From Mucilaginibacter jinjuensis (GTDB lineage Bacteria > Bacteroidota > Bacteroidia > Sphingobacteriales > Sphingobacteriaceae), in the NCBI RefSeq assembly GCF_028596025.1, contig NZ_CP117167.1, forward strand, positions 5,394,001 through 5,458,000: DNA of 64,000 nucleotides, written 5' to 3'. The notes under the pieces are model-generated. The model searched no databases and had not been told where the DNA came from. It saw only the letters and a list, made by a program, of their open reading frames with translations. This document shows positions 42,665-52,113 of this stretch, in pieces (the stretch's first letter is position 1; every line of letters starts with the position of its first letter). A program made the position numbers and the translations under genes.

Positions 42665-44946
42665 AGGGTCAGTTTAAAGTCTGCTTCTTGTGTATCGCGC
42701 GAGTTTGTGCCTACAAACACCTTGAAATCGCCAGGTTCACTGGTATATTTCATATTAGCATCGTAGAATTTCAGGTCGTCGTTTGTTAACGTAAACTTGA
42801 TCTCTTTTGATTCGCCTTTGCGCAAAAATACTTTCTGGAAGTTACGTAACTGCTTCATTGGGCGGGTTACAGAACCTACCACATCGCGAATGTAAAGTTG
42901 TACCACTTCTTCGCCGTCATAATTACCATTATTGGTAACCGTTACACTTACGTTCAGCTTGTCGGTTGTTTTAATGGTCTTTTTATCCAATACCGGTTGG
43001 GTGTAAGTAAAACTGGTATAGCTCAAACCATAACCAAATGGATACAACGGGTCGTTAGCAATATCCAGATACTTAGATGAGTATTTGTTATTAGGATCAG
43101 CCGGTCGACCGGTTTTCTTCATATCATAATAAACCGGGATCTGACCTAAGCTGCGCGGAAAGCTGACAGTCAATTTTCCTGCCGGATTATAGTTACCGAA
43201 CAATACATCAGCAATGGCATTACCGGCCTCGGTACCTGCAAACCAGGTTTCTAAAATGGCCGGGAAATGGGCATCTTCCCAGGTTAAGGTAAGCGGGCGG
43301 CCGTTCATCAACACTAATACTACAGGTTTACCCAAAGTATAAATTTCACGCATTAAACGTTGCTGACTTTCGGGGATGCTGATATCTGATCGACTGGCAG
43401 CCTCACCGGTCATCCCCTGCGATTCGCCTACAGCCATTACAATAACATCCGCTTTGCGGGCAACATCCATAGCTTGTTTCAATAGCGCGTCGGGGTCATC
43501 ATTTACCAGTTCGCCGCCTTGGCTGTTCATCTGGTCTACGATAGATTTATTGTCGGCAATGTTAGCACCCTTAGCGTAAGTAATTTCAACACCCGGGCCT
43601 GCAACGGCTTTCATACCTTCTAACAGGCCAACGGCTTTATGCCAGTCGCCAGCGCCCGACCAGTTACCGATCATATCCCTTTTATCATCACCCAGCGGAC
43701 CAATCAGGGCTATTGACCCTGATTTTTTCAAAGGTAACACCTGCTGATAATTCTTCAACAATACGAATGATTTGCGGGCGATATCGCGTGCATCATTCAG
43801 ATTAGCGGCGCTCATAATTTCGGTCTTGGCACGCTCTTCGTTACAGTATTTGTAAGGATCGGCAAATAAGCCCAGTTTATATTTAGCCTCCAGTACGCGG
43901 CGAACAGCCTCATCAATAGTCTGCACTTTTACCTTGCCTTCACTAACTGATTGTTTCAGGTAATGCGCGAAAACAGAACCCTGCATATCCATATCGATGC
44001 CTGCGTTAATAGCAGCTTCACCGGCTTCTTTTTCGTTGGCTACGTTGCCGTGGTTCACCATTTCGTTAATGGCAGTATAGTCTGTCACCACAAAACCTTT
44101 GTAATTCCATTGCTTTTTCAGCACATCATCAACCAGCCATTTGTTAGCGGTAGATGGTACGCCTGCAATTTCATTAAACGAGGTCATGAAACTGCCCACG
44201 CCTGCATCAACCGTTGCTTTAAACGGAGGCAAGATGGTTTCCCATAAGGTACGGTTACTTACATCAACCACGTTGTAATCGCGGCCGCCTTGTATAAAAC
44301 CGTAACCGGCGTAGTGTTTGGTACAAGCCATAACGGTTGTACCATCAAAGCTTGCGCCCTGGAAACCTTTTACACGGGCTTTGGCAATCTGGCTGCCCAG
44401 CCAAACATCTTCACCAGCACCTTCGGCAACACGGCCCCAGCGTGGGTCGCGGGCTATATCAACCATTGGGGCAAATGTCCAGTGCAAGCCATCTGCCGAT
44501 GCTTCTGCCGCGGCTATATGTGCACTTTTTTCCATCGCTGCCAAATCCCAGCTCGAGCTTTCACCCAGCGGAATAGGGAATATCGTTTTATGTCCGTGGA
44601 TAACATCGTACCCAAAAATCAGCGGAATGTGCAGGCGGGTGTTCTTTACCGCCATTTCCTGTAATTGGCGGGTATAGGCCGGGGTATAGGCATTAAATAT
44701 TGAGCCCACCATACCTTTTTGAATATCTTCTTTATAACCTGCGCGGATACTCGGCCCGGTTAAGGCCATATCGCTGGTGTATTGCGTAAGCTGACCGATC
44801 TTTTCATCCAAGGTCATTTTACCCATCAGGTTGCTTACAAACTGATCCATTTTGCTTTGCGGTGCAGTTTTTTTAGTCTGCGCATATCCGCTCATAGTAA
44901 TCGCCGTGGCAATAACTGCACAGCTGATTTTTCTGTAGTACATCAT
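42661..44946 (-). CDS. bglX: GH3 beta-glucosidase, secreted
   Basis: About 761 residues; an in-frame start at 44964 adds six residues before the signal peptide (ending SGYAQ). The GH3 N-terminal barrel shows MTLDEKIGQLTQY, IPLIFGYDVIHGHKTIFPIP and the nucleophile aspartate in GFVVTDYTAINEM. The C-terminal sandwich has GEAASRSDISIPESQQ, and a fibronectin-III-like domain ends the protein (VTNNGNYDGEEVVQLYI). It would release glucose from short beta-glucans in the periplasm. Next to a GH144 gene, sophoro-oligosaccharides are the likely substrate. Confidence 0.93.
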   Translation of the reverse strand: MMYYRKISCAVIATAITMSGYAQTKKTAPQSKMDQFVSNLMGKMTLDEKIGQLTQYTSDMALTGPSIRAGYKEDIQKGMVGSIFNAYTPAYTRQLQEMAVKNTRLHIPLIFGYDVIHGHKTIFPIPLGESSSWDLAAMEKSAHIAAAEASADGLHWTFAPMVDIARDPRWGRVAEGAGEDVWLGSQIAKARVKGFQGASFDGTTVMACTKHYAGYGFIQGGRDYNVVDVSNRTLWETILPPFKATVDAGVGSFMTSFNEIAGVPSTANKWLVDDVLKKQWNYKGFVVTDYTAINEMVNHGNVANEKEAGEAAINAGIDMDMQGSVFAHYLKQSVSEGKVKVQTIDEAVRRVLEAKYKLGLFADPYKYCNEERAKTEIMSAANLNDARDIARKSFVLLKNYQQVLPLKKSGSIALIGPLGDDKRDMIGNWSGAGDWHKAVGLLEGMKAVAGPGVEITYAKGANIADNKSIVDQMNSQGGELVNDDPDALLKQAMDVARKADVIVMAVGESQGMTGEAASRSDISIPESQQRLMREIYTLGKPVVLVLMNGRPLTLTWEDAHFPAILETWFAGTEAGNAIADVLFGNYNPAGKLTVSFPRSLGQIPVYYDMKKTGRPADPNNKYSSKYLDIANDPLYPFGYGLSYTSFTYTQPVLDKKTIKTTDKLNVSVTVTNNGNYDGEEVVQLYIRDVVGSVTRPMKQLRNFQKVFLRKGESKEIKFTLTNDDLKFYDANMKYTSEPGDFKVFVGTNSRDTQEADFKLTL

Positions 44947-44964
44947 CTTAATTTTTGAAGGCAT

Positions 44965-46320
44965 TTATTGGTTTATATGGTACGTACTGCTTTGAAAGTC
45001 CAGTTTCTTCAAACCCTGTTGTACTTCGGGGCAGCTCATAAACAAGTTCCAGATCAGGCCACTGCGGTAATTCTCAATCATTACCACAATCGGCCCCTCA
45101 TCGATGGCAAGATACGATTTTGCGTACCAATTTTTACTCTCGTTAAAAGCATCCGTAAAACCATATTCGCCCCAGATCTTATCCCCCAGATCATAATAAA
45201 AATGGCGCAATGCTTTCATCGAATATTCGGGTGTGTAAGGGAATGCCGATAGCGCAGCAGTCGGCGTAATTACCCCCAGGTCATTAGTTGGCGAATGGGC
45301 ATTATAGCCCTCATGGTTATCGCTCGCAGTTAGTCCCCAGCAGTCGGGGCCATAACCTTTAAACTTTTTGGGGTTATCTACACAGTAGTCATGGTTGATG
45401 AGCGTATGGTTGAGATTTTGCTCCCAGTAGTCGGCGTAGCGGTCTTTCAAGCCTTTAGGGTTCAATCCTAAAAATGAATAATGCGTGTAGAACAGCGGGC
45501 CGCCATAGTCAAAGCCCAGTGGCAGTACATGGCCATAAAACGTTTTCCCATTTTTAAAGAAATCGCTTTGCGCCCAGCCCCGGTGGTAAACTTCAGGCGA
45601 TACCGGGTAACGTTCACCCGATGCTGCCAGCACATAGGTGATCAGGCACTCATTAAATCCACGCAGCGGAAAGTTCATCGCCCAGCCATTGTTAGGCGAC
45701 CAGTGCCAGTATAGCACATCCCTCCCATCGCGGGTAAACCAGTTCCACTCCACCTCACCCCACATCCAGTTAATTACATCGCGGATGTGGCGTTCCTGGT
45801 CATTGTTGGCATTAAAGTACTGGCGGGCACACAGCAAGCCCTGAAACAGAAATGAGGTTTCTACCAGATCGGCCCCGTCATCCTTGCGGCTAAATCGGAT
45901 GGTTTTACCGGTTTTGCCATCCATCCAGTGCGGGAACACACCGTGGTAAGAATCGGCCTTGTAAAGAAACTCTACGATCTTAGTCATGCGCTCAACTGCT
46001 TGGTCGTGGGTGATCCATTTGCGCTTGTCGGCAACCAGCATGGCCATAATCCCGAAGCCCGAGCCGCCGGTGGTTACCACTTCGTTTCCATAGTCGTAAG
46101 CTACATTACTACGCTCGCGGGCCAATCCACTAACGGGGTGGCCAAAGTCCCAGAAGTACCGGAAAGTTTGCCGTTGCACCACATCGAGCAGTGCACTATC
46201 CGATAAATTTTTGATGGTGCCGACCGGTTTGATACCATCTGTGGGGGTACTACTTTTCTTCTGCGCACTGGCATAAAACCCAATGCAAAGCAGAGCGATA
46301 ATTGTGAATATCTTCTTCAT
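44965..46320 (-). CDS. GH144-type endo-beta-1,2-glucanase (glucoamylase-family protein)
   Basis: 451 residues from the ATG at 46320 (signal peptide MKKIFTIIALLCIGFYASAQ). It is a Glycoamylase-domain (alpha/alpha)6-barrel protein: RQTFRYFWDFGHPVSGLARE, VTTGGSGFGIMAMLVADKR, FPHWMDGKTGKTIRFSRKDD, DCWGLTASDNHEGYNAHSP and GEYGFTDAFN are family landmarks. Characterised GH144 members cut beta-1,2-glucan to sophoro-oligosaccharides. It sits between SusD and a GH3 gene, as in known beta-1,2-glucan loci. Assignment to GH144 is from motif memory. Confidence 0.85.
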   Translation of the reverse strand: MKKIFTIIALLCIGFYASAQKKSSTPTDGIKPVGTIKNLSDSALLDVVQRQTFRYFWDFGHPVSGLARERSNVAYDYGNEVVTTGGSGFGIMAMLVADKRKWITHDQAVERMTKIVEFLYKADSYHGVFPHWMDGKTGKTIRFSRKDDGADLVETSFLFQGLLCARQYFNANNDQERHIRDVINWMWGEVEWNWFTRDGRDVLYWHWSPNNGWAMNFPLRGFNECLITYVLAASGERYPVSPEVYHRGWAQSDFFKNGKTFYGHVLPLGFDYGGPLFYTHYSFLGLNPKGLKDRYADYWEQNLNHTLINHDYCVDNPKKFKGYGPDCWGLTASDNHEGYNAHSPTNDLGVITPTAALSAFPYTPEYSMKALRHFYYDLGDKIWGEYGFTDAFNESKNWYAKSYLAIDEGPIVVMIENYRSGLIWNLFMSCPEVQQGLKKLDFQSSTYHINQ

Positions 46321-46401
46321 TTTGATAAAAATGAGCATCGCTTATATACCTTAAATAAGTAATATACAAGCGATGATTAAATGCTGATAAATGCAATAAA
46401 A

Positions 46402-47949
46402 TTAATAGCCGGGGTTCTGTTTTAAGCGGCCACCGCTCAGGTCAATTTGCTGTTGCGGAATTGGGAACAGCGCGTTGGTCGACTTCCAGACTTTACCACC
46501 ATCGGCAGCAAAAGCAGCAGCTGCCCGGCCGGATTGTACCCCATCCTGACGAACCAGGTCGAAGAAGCGATCGTGCTCTTCGGCCATCTCCATACGGTGC
46601 TCGTGCCAGATAGAAGTAAGGCTGATACCTGCCGGTGGTGTGGCCGATAAACCGGCACGGGTACGCAGTAAACCAATATCGGTAGCTGCGTCACCGGTTT
46701 TACCTAATTGGAAAGCAGCTTCGGCATTAATCAGCAAAACTTCGCCATAACGTAGCAAACGCAGTTGCTTCGGCAGGTGATCAGTGTTGCCCCCGCAATT
46801 TCTTTCTGCTGTGCGGCTATGGTAGGCTTTGTAACTATAGGTTGAGTTCTGCACCGAATCCTGACCGGGAATGCGGAAACCATCGAACAGCACCGTACCA
46901 CCAGGCTTAATAAATATAATGGTTCCGTTCTTACGAACATCGGCAGCTTCATAGTCATTAATCAGGCTTTGCGATGGGTTGTTGAAACCGAAACCCAGAT
47001 CCGACCAGCCAAATTTGCCCCCAGCCCTTGGTCCTTGTGAAACCACGTACAGGTTTACACCCGATGAACAATCTTGGTTGATACCGGCCTGAATTTCGAA
47101 GATAGATTCGGCATTGTTGATACCGCCATCGCCATTAACAGCGTTTTCGCGCCATATCAGTGAGTAATCTTTCACTAGGCTGTACTTGCCGCCGGTAATT
47201 ACGGCTTCAGATAGGTCATAAGCTTTTTGGTAATTCTTCAGGTACAGATAAACTTTAGCCTCCAATGCTTCAGCGGCGCCTTTGGTGGCACGGCCTACGT
47301 CTGTTGAGCCTTTTTCTGGCAGGTTGGCTACTGCGAAGTCAAGATCGCCGGTAATCAATTTATAAATGTCATCAACCGAAGCGCGGGTTTGGTACTGGTC
47401 CTGATTGGCTTCGGCAGCTGTAGGCACGTGATCTAACAGTGGTACTCCACCAAAAAACCTTACCATGTTAAAGTAAAACCAGGCACGCAGAAAACGGGCT
47501 TCGCCTATCAGTTTGTTTTTAGTAGTGGCATCAAACTGGGCATTTTGCAAAACACCCAAAGCCTGATTAGCACGACCTATACCTTGGTAGTAGCCTGTCC
47601 AGATTAGGTTAATATTGGCGTTTGTAGGCGTAGTGGTCAGGTTATCAATCTGTAGGGCATCGCCATAATCTGTGGGCGAACTGCCTTTATCCGCATCGTC
47701 TGACGCTATATCAGTCATGATCACATATTGAAAACTCTCAATATCCGGGTCGAAACCACCGATGTAAAATATGTTATAAATACCGGTTACCAGGTTAGCA
47801 GCCTGTACCGGATCTGTGATAATTTGTGATGCCGTTATTTGCCCTTGCGGTGGCACATCGAGGTAATTTTTGCAGGCATTAACAGCAATTATAATTACGG
47901 TAAACACTGCAACCAATGCCATAAACTTTATGTTGAAGATCTTTTTCAT
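46402..47949 (-). CDS. SusD/RagB family outer-membrane lipoprotein
   Basis: 515 residues. The signal peptide ends in a lipobox at VNACKNYLDVPPQGQ (cysteine near residue 26), so the mature protein is lipid-anchored on the cell surface. The SusD core of helical TPR-like repeats includes ARFLRAWFYFNMVRFFGGVP and the C-terminal LRYGEVLLINAEAAFQLGK and IWHEHRMEMAEEHDRFFDLV. It captures glycan and delivers it to SusC. It lies 12 bp after susC. Confidence 0.96.
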   Translation of the reverse strand: MKKIFNIKFMALVAVFTVIIIAVNACKNYLDVPPQGQITASQIITDPVQAANLVTGIYNIFYIGGFDPDIESFQYVIMTDIASDDADKGSSPTDYGDALQIDNLTTTPTNANINLIWTGYYQGIGRANQALGVLQNAQFDATTKNKLIGEARFLRAWFYFNMVRFFGGVPLLDHVPTAAEANQDQYQTRASVDDIYKLITGDLDFAVANLPEKGSTDVGRATKGAAEALEAKVYLYLKNYQKAYDLSEAVITGGKYSLVKDYSLIWRENAVNGDGGINNAESIFEIQAGINQDCSSGVNLYVVSQGPRAGGKFGWSDLGFGFNNPSQSLINDYEAADVRKNGTIIFIKPGGTVLFDGFRIPGQDSVQNSTYSYKAYHSRTAERNCGGNTDHLPKQLRLLRYGEVLLINAEAAFQLGKTGDAATDIGLLRTRAGLSATPPAGISLTSIWHEHRMEMAEEHDRFFDLVRQDGVQSGRAAAAFAADGGKVWKSTNALFPIPQQQIDLSGGRLKQNPGY

Positions 47950-47960
47950 ATACTTTCTGA

Positions 47961-50900
47961 TTAGAATGTAACATTAACACCAAATGAAAACGTGCGCACA
48001 ACCGGGTACACTGCCTGATCGATCCCCGACGACAAGATACTGGCCGAAGAGGCTGCCACACCTGCTGCAGTTGATGCATTTACTGCGGTTACGTTGGTAT
48101 TAGCCGGGGTAAGCTCTGGCGAGATACCGCTGTAGCCCGTAATGGTAAACAGGTTTTGTGCGGTTAGGAACACCCTCAGTTTACTGATTGCAATTTTCTT
48201 TAATACATCGGCAGGCAGGGTATAACCGAAGGTTAAGTTGTTTAACCTCAAGAAGGCGCCTGATTCAATAAAATAGGTTGATGGTGGTGTATTTGATGTA
48301 ATTACGTTAGGTACAGAGCTCGATGGATTGGCTGCTGTGAAACGGTTATCGGCAAAATCGGCATCTATATTATCGCGCAAATCGCTCTTCACATTTTTAT
48401 TACCGTTGTAGATCTTGTTGCCCCAGTTGTAGTAAAAATCGGTACTGAGATCAAATGCGCTGTACTTAACACCCAGGTTAAAACCACCATAATATTTAGG
48501 TTGATAAGAGCCTGCGTAAATACGGTCGTTACCGTCAATTTTGCCGTCGCCATTGGTATCGGCATATCTTAGGCCACCTACGTGGTTGGCTTCGCCCAAT
48601 GAATTTGGTGGGGCAGAATTAACTTCGGCCTGGTTCTGGAAAACGCCAATGGCCTGCAGCACATAGTAACTGGCAATAGGCTGGCCGTTATCTGTACGGG
48701 TAACGTACTGCCCGTTAATACCACCACCCGGCAGGTATTGGCCCCCGTTTAACCCAAGCAGTTTATTATGGTTAATATTGATATTGGCACTGGCGTAGTA
48801 TGAAAACTTGGTGCCAATTTTATCAGCCCATTTTAAAGCAAACTCAAAACCCTGATTTTGGAATGATGCCGCATTGGTGGTGTAAGTAGTAGAACTTGAA
48901 CCCAAAATAGCCGGGATGCTTACGTTGATCAGCGCGTCGTTTACCTTCTTTTTATAGTAATCGGCCTCACCGGTTAAGCGGTTGTTTAAGAAAGCATATT
49001 CAAAGCCAATATCCAGCTGGTTGGTAACCTCCCATTTTAAATTAGGGTCTTTAATTTGCTGAATGGCCGTACCCTCTACCAGCTGACCATTATAATAGTA
49101 AGGCAGGTTAGGTGTACCAGTTACAATGTATAAGCTTGATGCAATGTTATCATTACCCAGCTGACCGTAACTGGCGCGCAGTTTCAGATAATTGAAGATC
49201 TTCTGATCTTTCATAAAATCCTCTTCGGATATTACCCAGCCACCGCCTACGGTATAAAAGTTTCCCCATTTCTGCGCAAACTTAGAGCTGCCATCCCGGC
49301 GGAATGATCCTGTAATTAAATACTTACCTGCATAATCATAATTAACGCGGGCCAGTACAGATTGGCGGGTATATTTATCGCCATTATTATTTAATGATGT
49401 AGCTAAACTTGGATCGCCCAGGTCGAGGTACCATTGGTCGGAATTATTGGGTACATTTAAACGTGTACCATTAATAAAGCTAAACCTGTTTTTTTCGCTG
49501 GTGTAACCTACCAGCCCGGTTACGTGGTGTTTATCAAAATGCTTATCGTAGGTTAATGTATTATCCCAGTTAAAATTATACATGTTATCCTGCTGGATAA
49601 ACAATGAGCTATTGTTCTGATACTGGTTACCGCCGCCGGTAGTAAAGGTGCTGCCATCGGCCGCAAACTGGGTTAAGTAGTTACGCTGGTTATCCCAGGT
49701 GCCATCCACGTTAAACGCGGTATGGAAACGCAGTTCGGGGATAATATCATAATCTAAAGCCACATTACCCTGCACCCTGTTGGTACTGGTAAAATTATTG
49801 ATCTTATTAAGTTGCAGCAAAGGGTTACCCACGTTACCCCAGGCCGAAGTGTTACCATACAAACCATTATCATCCTGCGGGATTACTAATGGCGCTGCCC
49901 GGTATACGTTGCTAAAAATGCTTACTGCATCGATAGGATTTTCTGCCGATCGGCTTAAGGATAACTGCTCGCTGAATTTCAGCTTTTTAGTGAGCTGCAC
50001 TTCATTATTGGCACGTAAGGTAAAGCGTTTGTAACCGTTTGTTTTTACGATACCATCATCGTCCAAATAGCTGGCACTCAAAAAATAGGTATTGTTATCG
50101 CCACCGCCTGATACGGAAATATTATGATCCATCTCGAAGCTTTTGCGTAAAACAGCATCATACCAGTTGGTACTGCCCGGATAGGTTAATGGCGATTTAT
50201 CTGCCGTAAGTGCACCTGCATTAACATCAGTTTGGTAGGATGTATATTGTTGGCGATCTGCCATCTGGATAGTCTTGGCAGCTTCATGGAATCCCAGGTT
50301 GGCATCATACGCAATAACAGGCGGGCCTTTTTTACCTTTTTTAGTGGTGATGATAACCACACCGTTTGCACCACGTACGCCATAAATGGCGGCAGATGCA
50401 TCCTTCAAAACATCCACGCTCACAATATCATTATTGTTGATGTTACGGATATCATTGGTTAAAACCCCATCAACCACATAAAGCGGGTTAACACCAGCCA
50501 ATAATGACCCCGTACCACGGATCCTCAATTGCGGCGTAGAGTTAGGCTGACCGGATGAGATAACCTGCACACCGGCAACCTGGCCTTGCAAAGCCTGTGT
50601 TGGTGTATTTACCACTTGTCGTGTAATGGTAGATCCGCTAACGTTACCGATTGAACCGGTAACATCACGCTTACGCTGCACGCCGTAACCTACAACAACA
50701 ACCTGCTGTAGTTCGCGTGCCTGCGCGCCTAACTTAATTTCGAGCGGCGCCTGGCCATTACCCGCCGGTGCCTCTTGCGAGGCGTAGCCAATGTAGCTAA
50801 AAACCAATGTTGCAGTAGCGGGGGCGCTGAGCGAAAATGCGCCGTTAACATCTGTTTGTGTACCGCTTGTTGTGCCTTTAATGCTCACGGATACCCCAAT

Positions 50901-51020
50901 AAGCGCTTCGCCGTTGGTGGCGTCGGTTACCTTGCCTTTTATGGTAGTGTTTTGGGCATGGGTACTTAATCCCCAACACATAAAAAGCGCAAGAAATAGA
51001 AAAGTAAAAGATTGTTTCAT
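47961..51020 (-). CDS. SusC/RagA family TonB-dependent outer-membrane transporter
   Basis: 1019 residues. The signal peptide (ending STHAQ) is followed by a carboxypeptidase-D regulatory-like domain (residues about 25-110, TTIKGKVTDATNGEALIGVS), the plug with VVVVGYGVQRKRDVTGSI and LRIRGTGSLLAGVNPLYVVD, and a 22-strand barrel ending in VRTFSFGVNVTF with an aromatic C-terminus. It imports oligosaccharides across the outer membrane using TonB energy. First gene of the SusC-SusD-GH144-GH3-esterase operon. Confidence 0.97.
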   Translation of the reverse strand: MKQSFTFLFLALFMCWGLSTHAQNTTIKGKVTDATNGEALIGVSVSIKGTTSGTQTDVNGAFSLSAPATATLVFSYIGYASQEAPAGNGQAPLEIKLGAQARELQQVVVVGYGVQRKRDVTGSIGNVSGSTITRQVVNTPTQALQGQVAGVQVISSGQPNSTPQLRIRGTGSLLAGVNPLYVVDGVLTNDIRNINNNDIVSVDVLKDASAAIYGVRGANGVVIITTKKGKKGPPVIAYDANLGFHEAAKTIQMADRQQYTSYQTDVNAGALTADKSPLTYPGSTNWYDAVLRKSFEMDHNISVSGGGDNNTYFLSASYLDDDGIVKTNGYKRFTLRANNEVQLTKKLKFSEQLSLSRSAENPIDAVSIFSNVYRAAPLVIPQDDNGLYGNTSAWGNVGNPLLQLNKINNFTSTNRVQGNVALDYDIIPELRFHTAFNVDGTWDNQRNYLTQFAADGSTFTTGGGNQYQNNSSLFIQQDNMYNFNWDNTLTYDKHFDKHHVTGLVGYTSEKNRFSFINGTRLNVPNNSDQWYLDLGDPSLATSLNNNGDKYTRQSVLARVNYDYAGKYLITGSFRRDGSSKFAQKWGNFYTVGGGWVISEEDFMKDQKIFNYLKLRASYGQLGNDNIASSLYIVTGTPNLPYYYNGQLVEGTAIQQIKDPNLKWEVTNQLDIGFEYAFLNNRLTGEADYYKKKVNDALINVSIPAILGSSSTTYTTNAASFQNQGFEFALKWADKIGTKFSYYASANININHNKLLGLNGGQYLPGGGINGQYVTRTDNGQPIASYYVLQAIGVFQNQAEVNSAPPNSLGEANHVGGLRYADTNGDGKIDGNDRIYAGSYQPKYYGGFNLGVKYSAFDLSTDFYYNWGNKIYNGNKNVKSDLRDNIDADFADNRFTAANPSSSVPNVITSNTPPSTYFIESGAFLRLNNLTFGYTLPADVLKKIAISKLRVFLTAQNLFTITGYSGISPELTPANTNVTAVNASTAAGVAASSASILSSGIDQAVYPVVRTFSFGVNVTF

Positions 51021-51176
51021 AGTTACAGTTTCGTTTAAGTAAAACCTAACGGTTAAAAAAGTAGAAAACGGGGCGTTTAAATGCTACGAATAGCTGACAG
51101 TAATTAGAGAAACAGCAATTTAAAGGGAATGTTTAGGTTATTTTTTACGAAATTTTTAATTTACCTACACGAAACA

Positions 51177-51203
51177 AAAGCCTGTCAGAATTTGGCAGGC
51201 TTT
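51177..51203. terminator. Hairpin 5' of susC
   Basis: Stem aaagcctg(tca) / (tgg)caggcttt with a gaatt loop, 11 bp counting one G-T pair. On the minus strand it is followed by ttttgttt, so it may end transcription coming from the repeat island before susC. Confidence 0.5.
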
Positions 51204-51252
51204 ACATTTAAAGAAAGTCTTTAGAATCGCGATAGCCAATGGCAGTGCGTAG

Positions 51253-51306
51253 AGGCATTACAAACGCTATGAAGTTTTAAGCACGCGATACAATCACGCG
51301 CAAGAT
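51253..51306. repeat. GCACGCG repeat copy
   Basis: gaagttttaagcacgcg shared with 32341-32400; tail cacgcgcaaga. Confidence 0.7.
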
Positions 51307-51366
51307 ACAAGGGATGTCGCGCTGAGGCACCCTTATTCATCCCTATTCCGCGATAATAATAATATT

Positions 51367-51630
51367 GCGCAGAGGCGTTGCAAACACGAAGAAGTGTTAA
51401 GCACGCGATGCAATCGCGCGCAAGAAGTAGCATGGCAAGCAAATTTTTACGCTTATTTTGTCATTCAGAGCGATAGCGAAGAATCTTCTTCATTGTGCAC
51501 GGAAGTAGGACTTGTAACCTTAAACCGTGTGCAGCGCAGAAGATTCTTCGCTATCGCTCTGAATGACAAGTGGTATAACCTCGCGCGCGATTGCATCGCG
51601 TGCGCAATACTTTCCGGCGTTTGCAACGCC
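51367..51630. repeat. Nested composite inverted repeat
   Basis: Outer arms: gcgttgcaaacacgaagaag...cgcgatgcaatcgcgcgcaa (51367-51427) and its reverse-complement relative (51581-51630). Inner arms: exact 32-bp inverted repeats at 51458-51489 and 51538-51569 (ttgtcattcagagcgatagc and complement) with a 48-bp spacer. Two repeat families are nested symmetrically. Confidence 0.85.
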
Positions 51631-51827
51631 ACACCGTATGCAAGTAACAAATTCCCCATTTCCACAATATTTTCCCCGGTTTTTATTTTGGGGAAATATT
51701 CCACACTTAATAAAAATGGCCTTTATGACTATGTAAAGCCAATTTTTAAGTTTTATTGCCAATCGGCATTGATGTTGCCTTAACCTATACATCAAACATT
51801 AATTAAAACATTTAAAATATAAAAATC

Positions 51828-51920
51828 ATGAACACTTCAATCGTAATCGCAGGTATCGTAGCACAAGCAGCACCATTGTTCTTAGTAGTAAAAACTATCG
51901 CTGCTAAATTCAATAACTAA
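51828..51920 (+). CDS. Tiny hydrophobic peptide, copy 1 (30 residues)
   Basis: ATG to TAA encodes 30 residues: MNTSIVIAGIVAQAAP followed by LFLVVKTIAAKFNN. A hydrophobic core of about 17 residues with one Gln and one Pro is followed by two lysines and a polar NN end, so a membrane-associated helix is likely. Copy 2, 39 bp downstream, encodes the identical peptide with eight synonymous codon differences and no replacement, strong evidence for translation. Leader aaaatataaaaatc precedes the ATG. No known family is recognised; type I toxin-like or PSM-like peptides are possible analogues. Confidence 0.8.
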   Translation: MNTSIVIAGIVAQAAPLFLVVKTIAAKFNN

Positions 51921-51959
51921 TCGGTCAACACTTTTACTAACCAATAAATCTTAGAACCC

Positions 51960-52052
51960 ATGAACACTTCAATCGTAATCGCAGGCATTGTAGCACAGGC
52001 AGCCCCATTATTCTTAGTAGTAAAAACTATCGCAGCAAAGTTCAATAACTAA
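51960..52052 (+). CDS. Tiny hydrophobic peptide, copy 2 (30 residues)
   Basis: Identical in protein to copy 1; differs at codons 9, 10, 13, 15, 17, 25, 26 and 27, all synonymous. The leader ccaataaatcttagaaccc is nearly the same as that of copy 3. It is followed by the hairpin ttgttggtg-acaa-caccaacaa at 52064-52085, which could serve as a processing site or weak terminator. Confidence 0.8.
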   Translation: MNTSIVIAGIVAQAAPLFLVVKTIAAKFNN

Positions 52053-52063
52053 TTTTAGAAAGG

Positions 52064-52092
52064 TTGTTGGTGACAACACCAACAACGGCGAG
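52064..52092 (+). repeat. TTGTTGGTGACAACACCAACAA hairpin repeat
   Basis: 9-bp stem with acaa loop and cggcg tail, between peptide copies 2 and 3. Same family as 29851-29927 and 52218-52246. Confidence 0.8.
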
Positions 52093-52113
52093 AACCAATA
52101 AATCTTAGAAATC

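Larger units (their letters stand above)
51021..51827. other. 807-bp gene-free, repeat-rich region between susC and the tiny peptide genes
   Basis: It contains a hairpin at 51177-51203, three copies of the gcacgcg repeat (51253, 51367, inverted 51581), a perfect 32-bp inverted repeat (51458-51569), an imperfect ttttcccc/ggggaaa hairpin (51666-51700) and the leaders of susC and the peptide genes. Short frames in it are made of repeat sequence. Confidence 0.7.

Noticed and set aside
44290..44677. Plus-strand ORFs of 79-124 residues
   Set aside because: Antisense shadows of the GH3 gene.
51394..51795. ORFs of 79-129 residues in the repeat island
   Set aside because: Built from inverted repeat arms; both strands are open because of symmetry.
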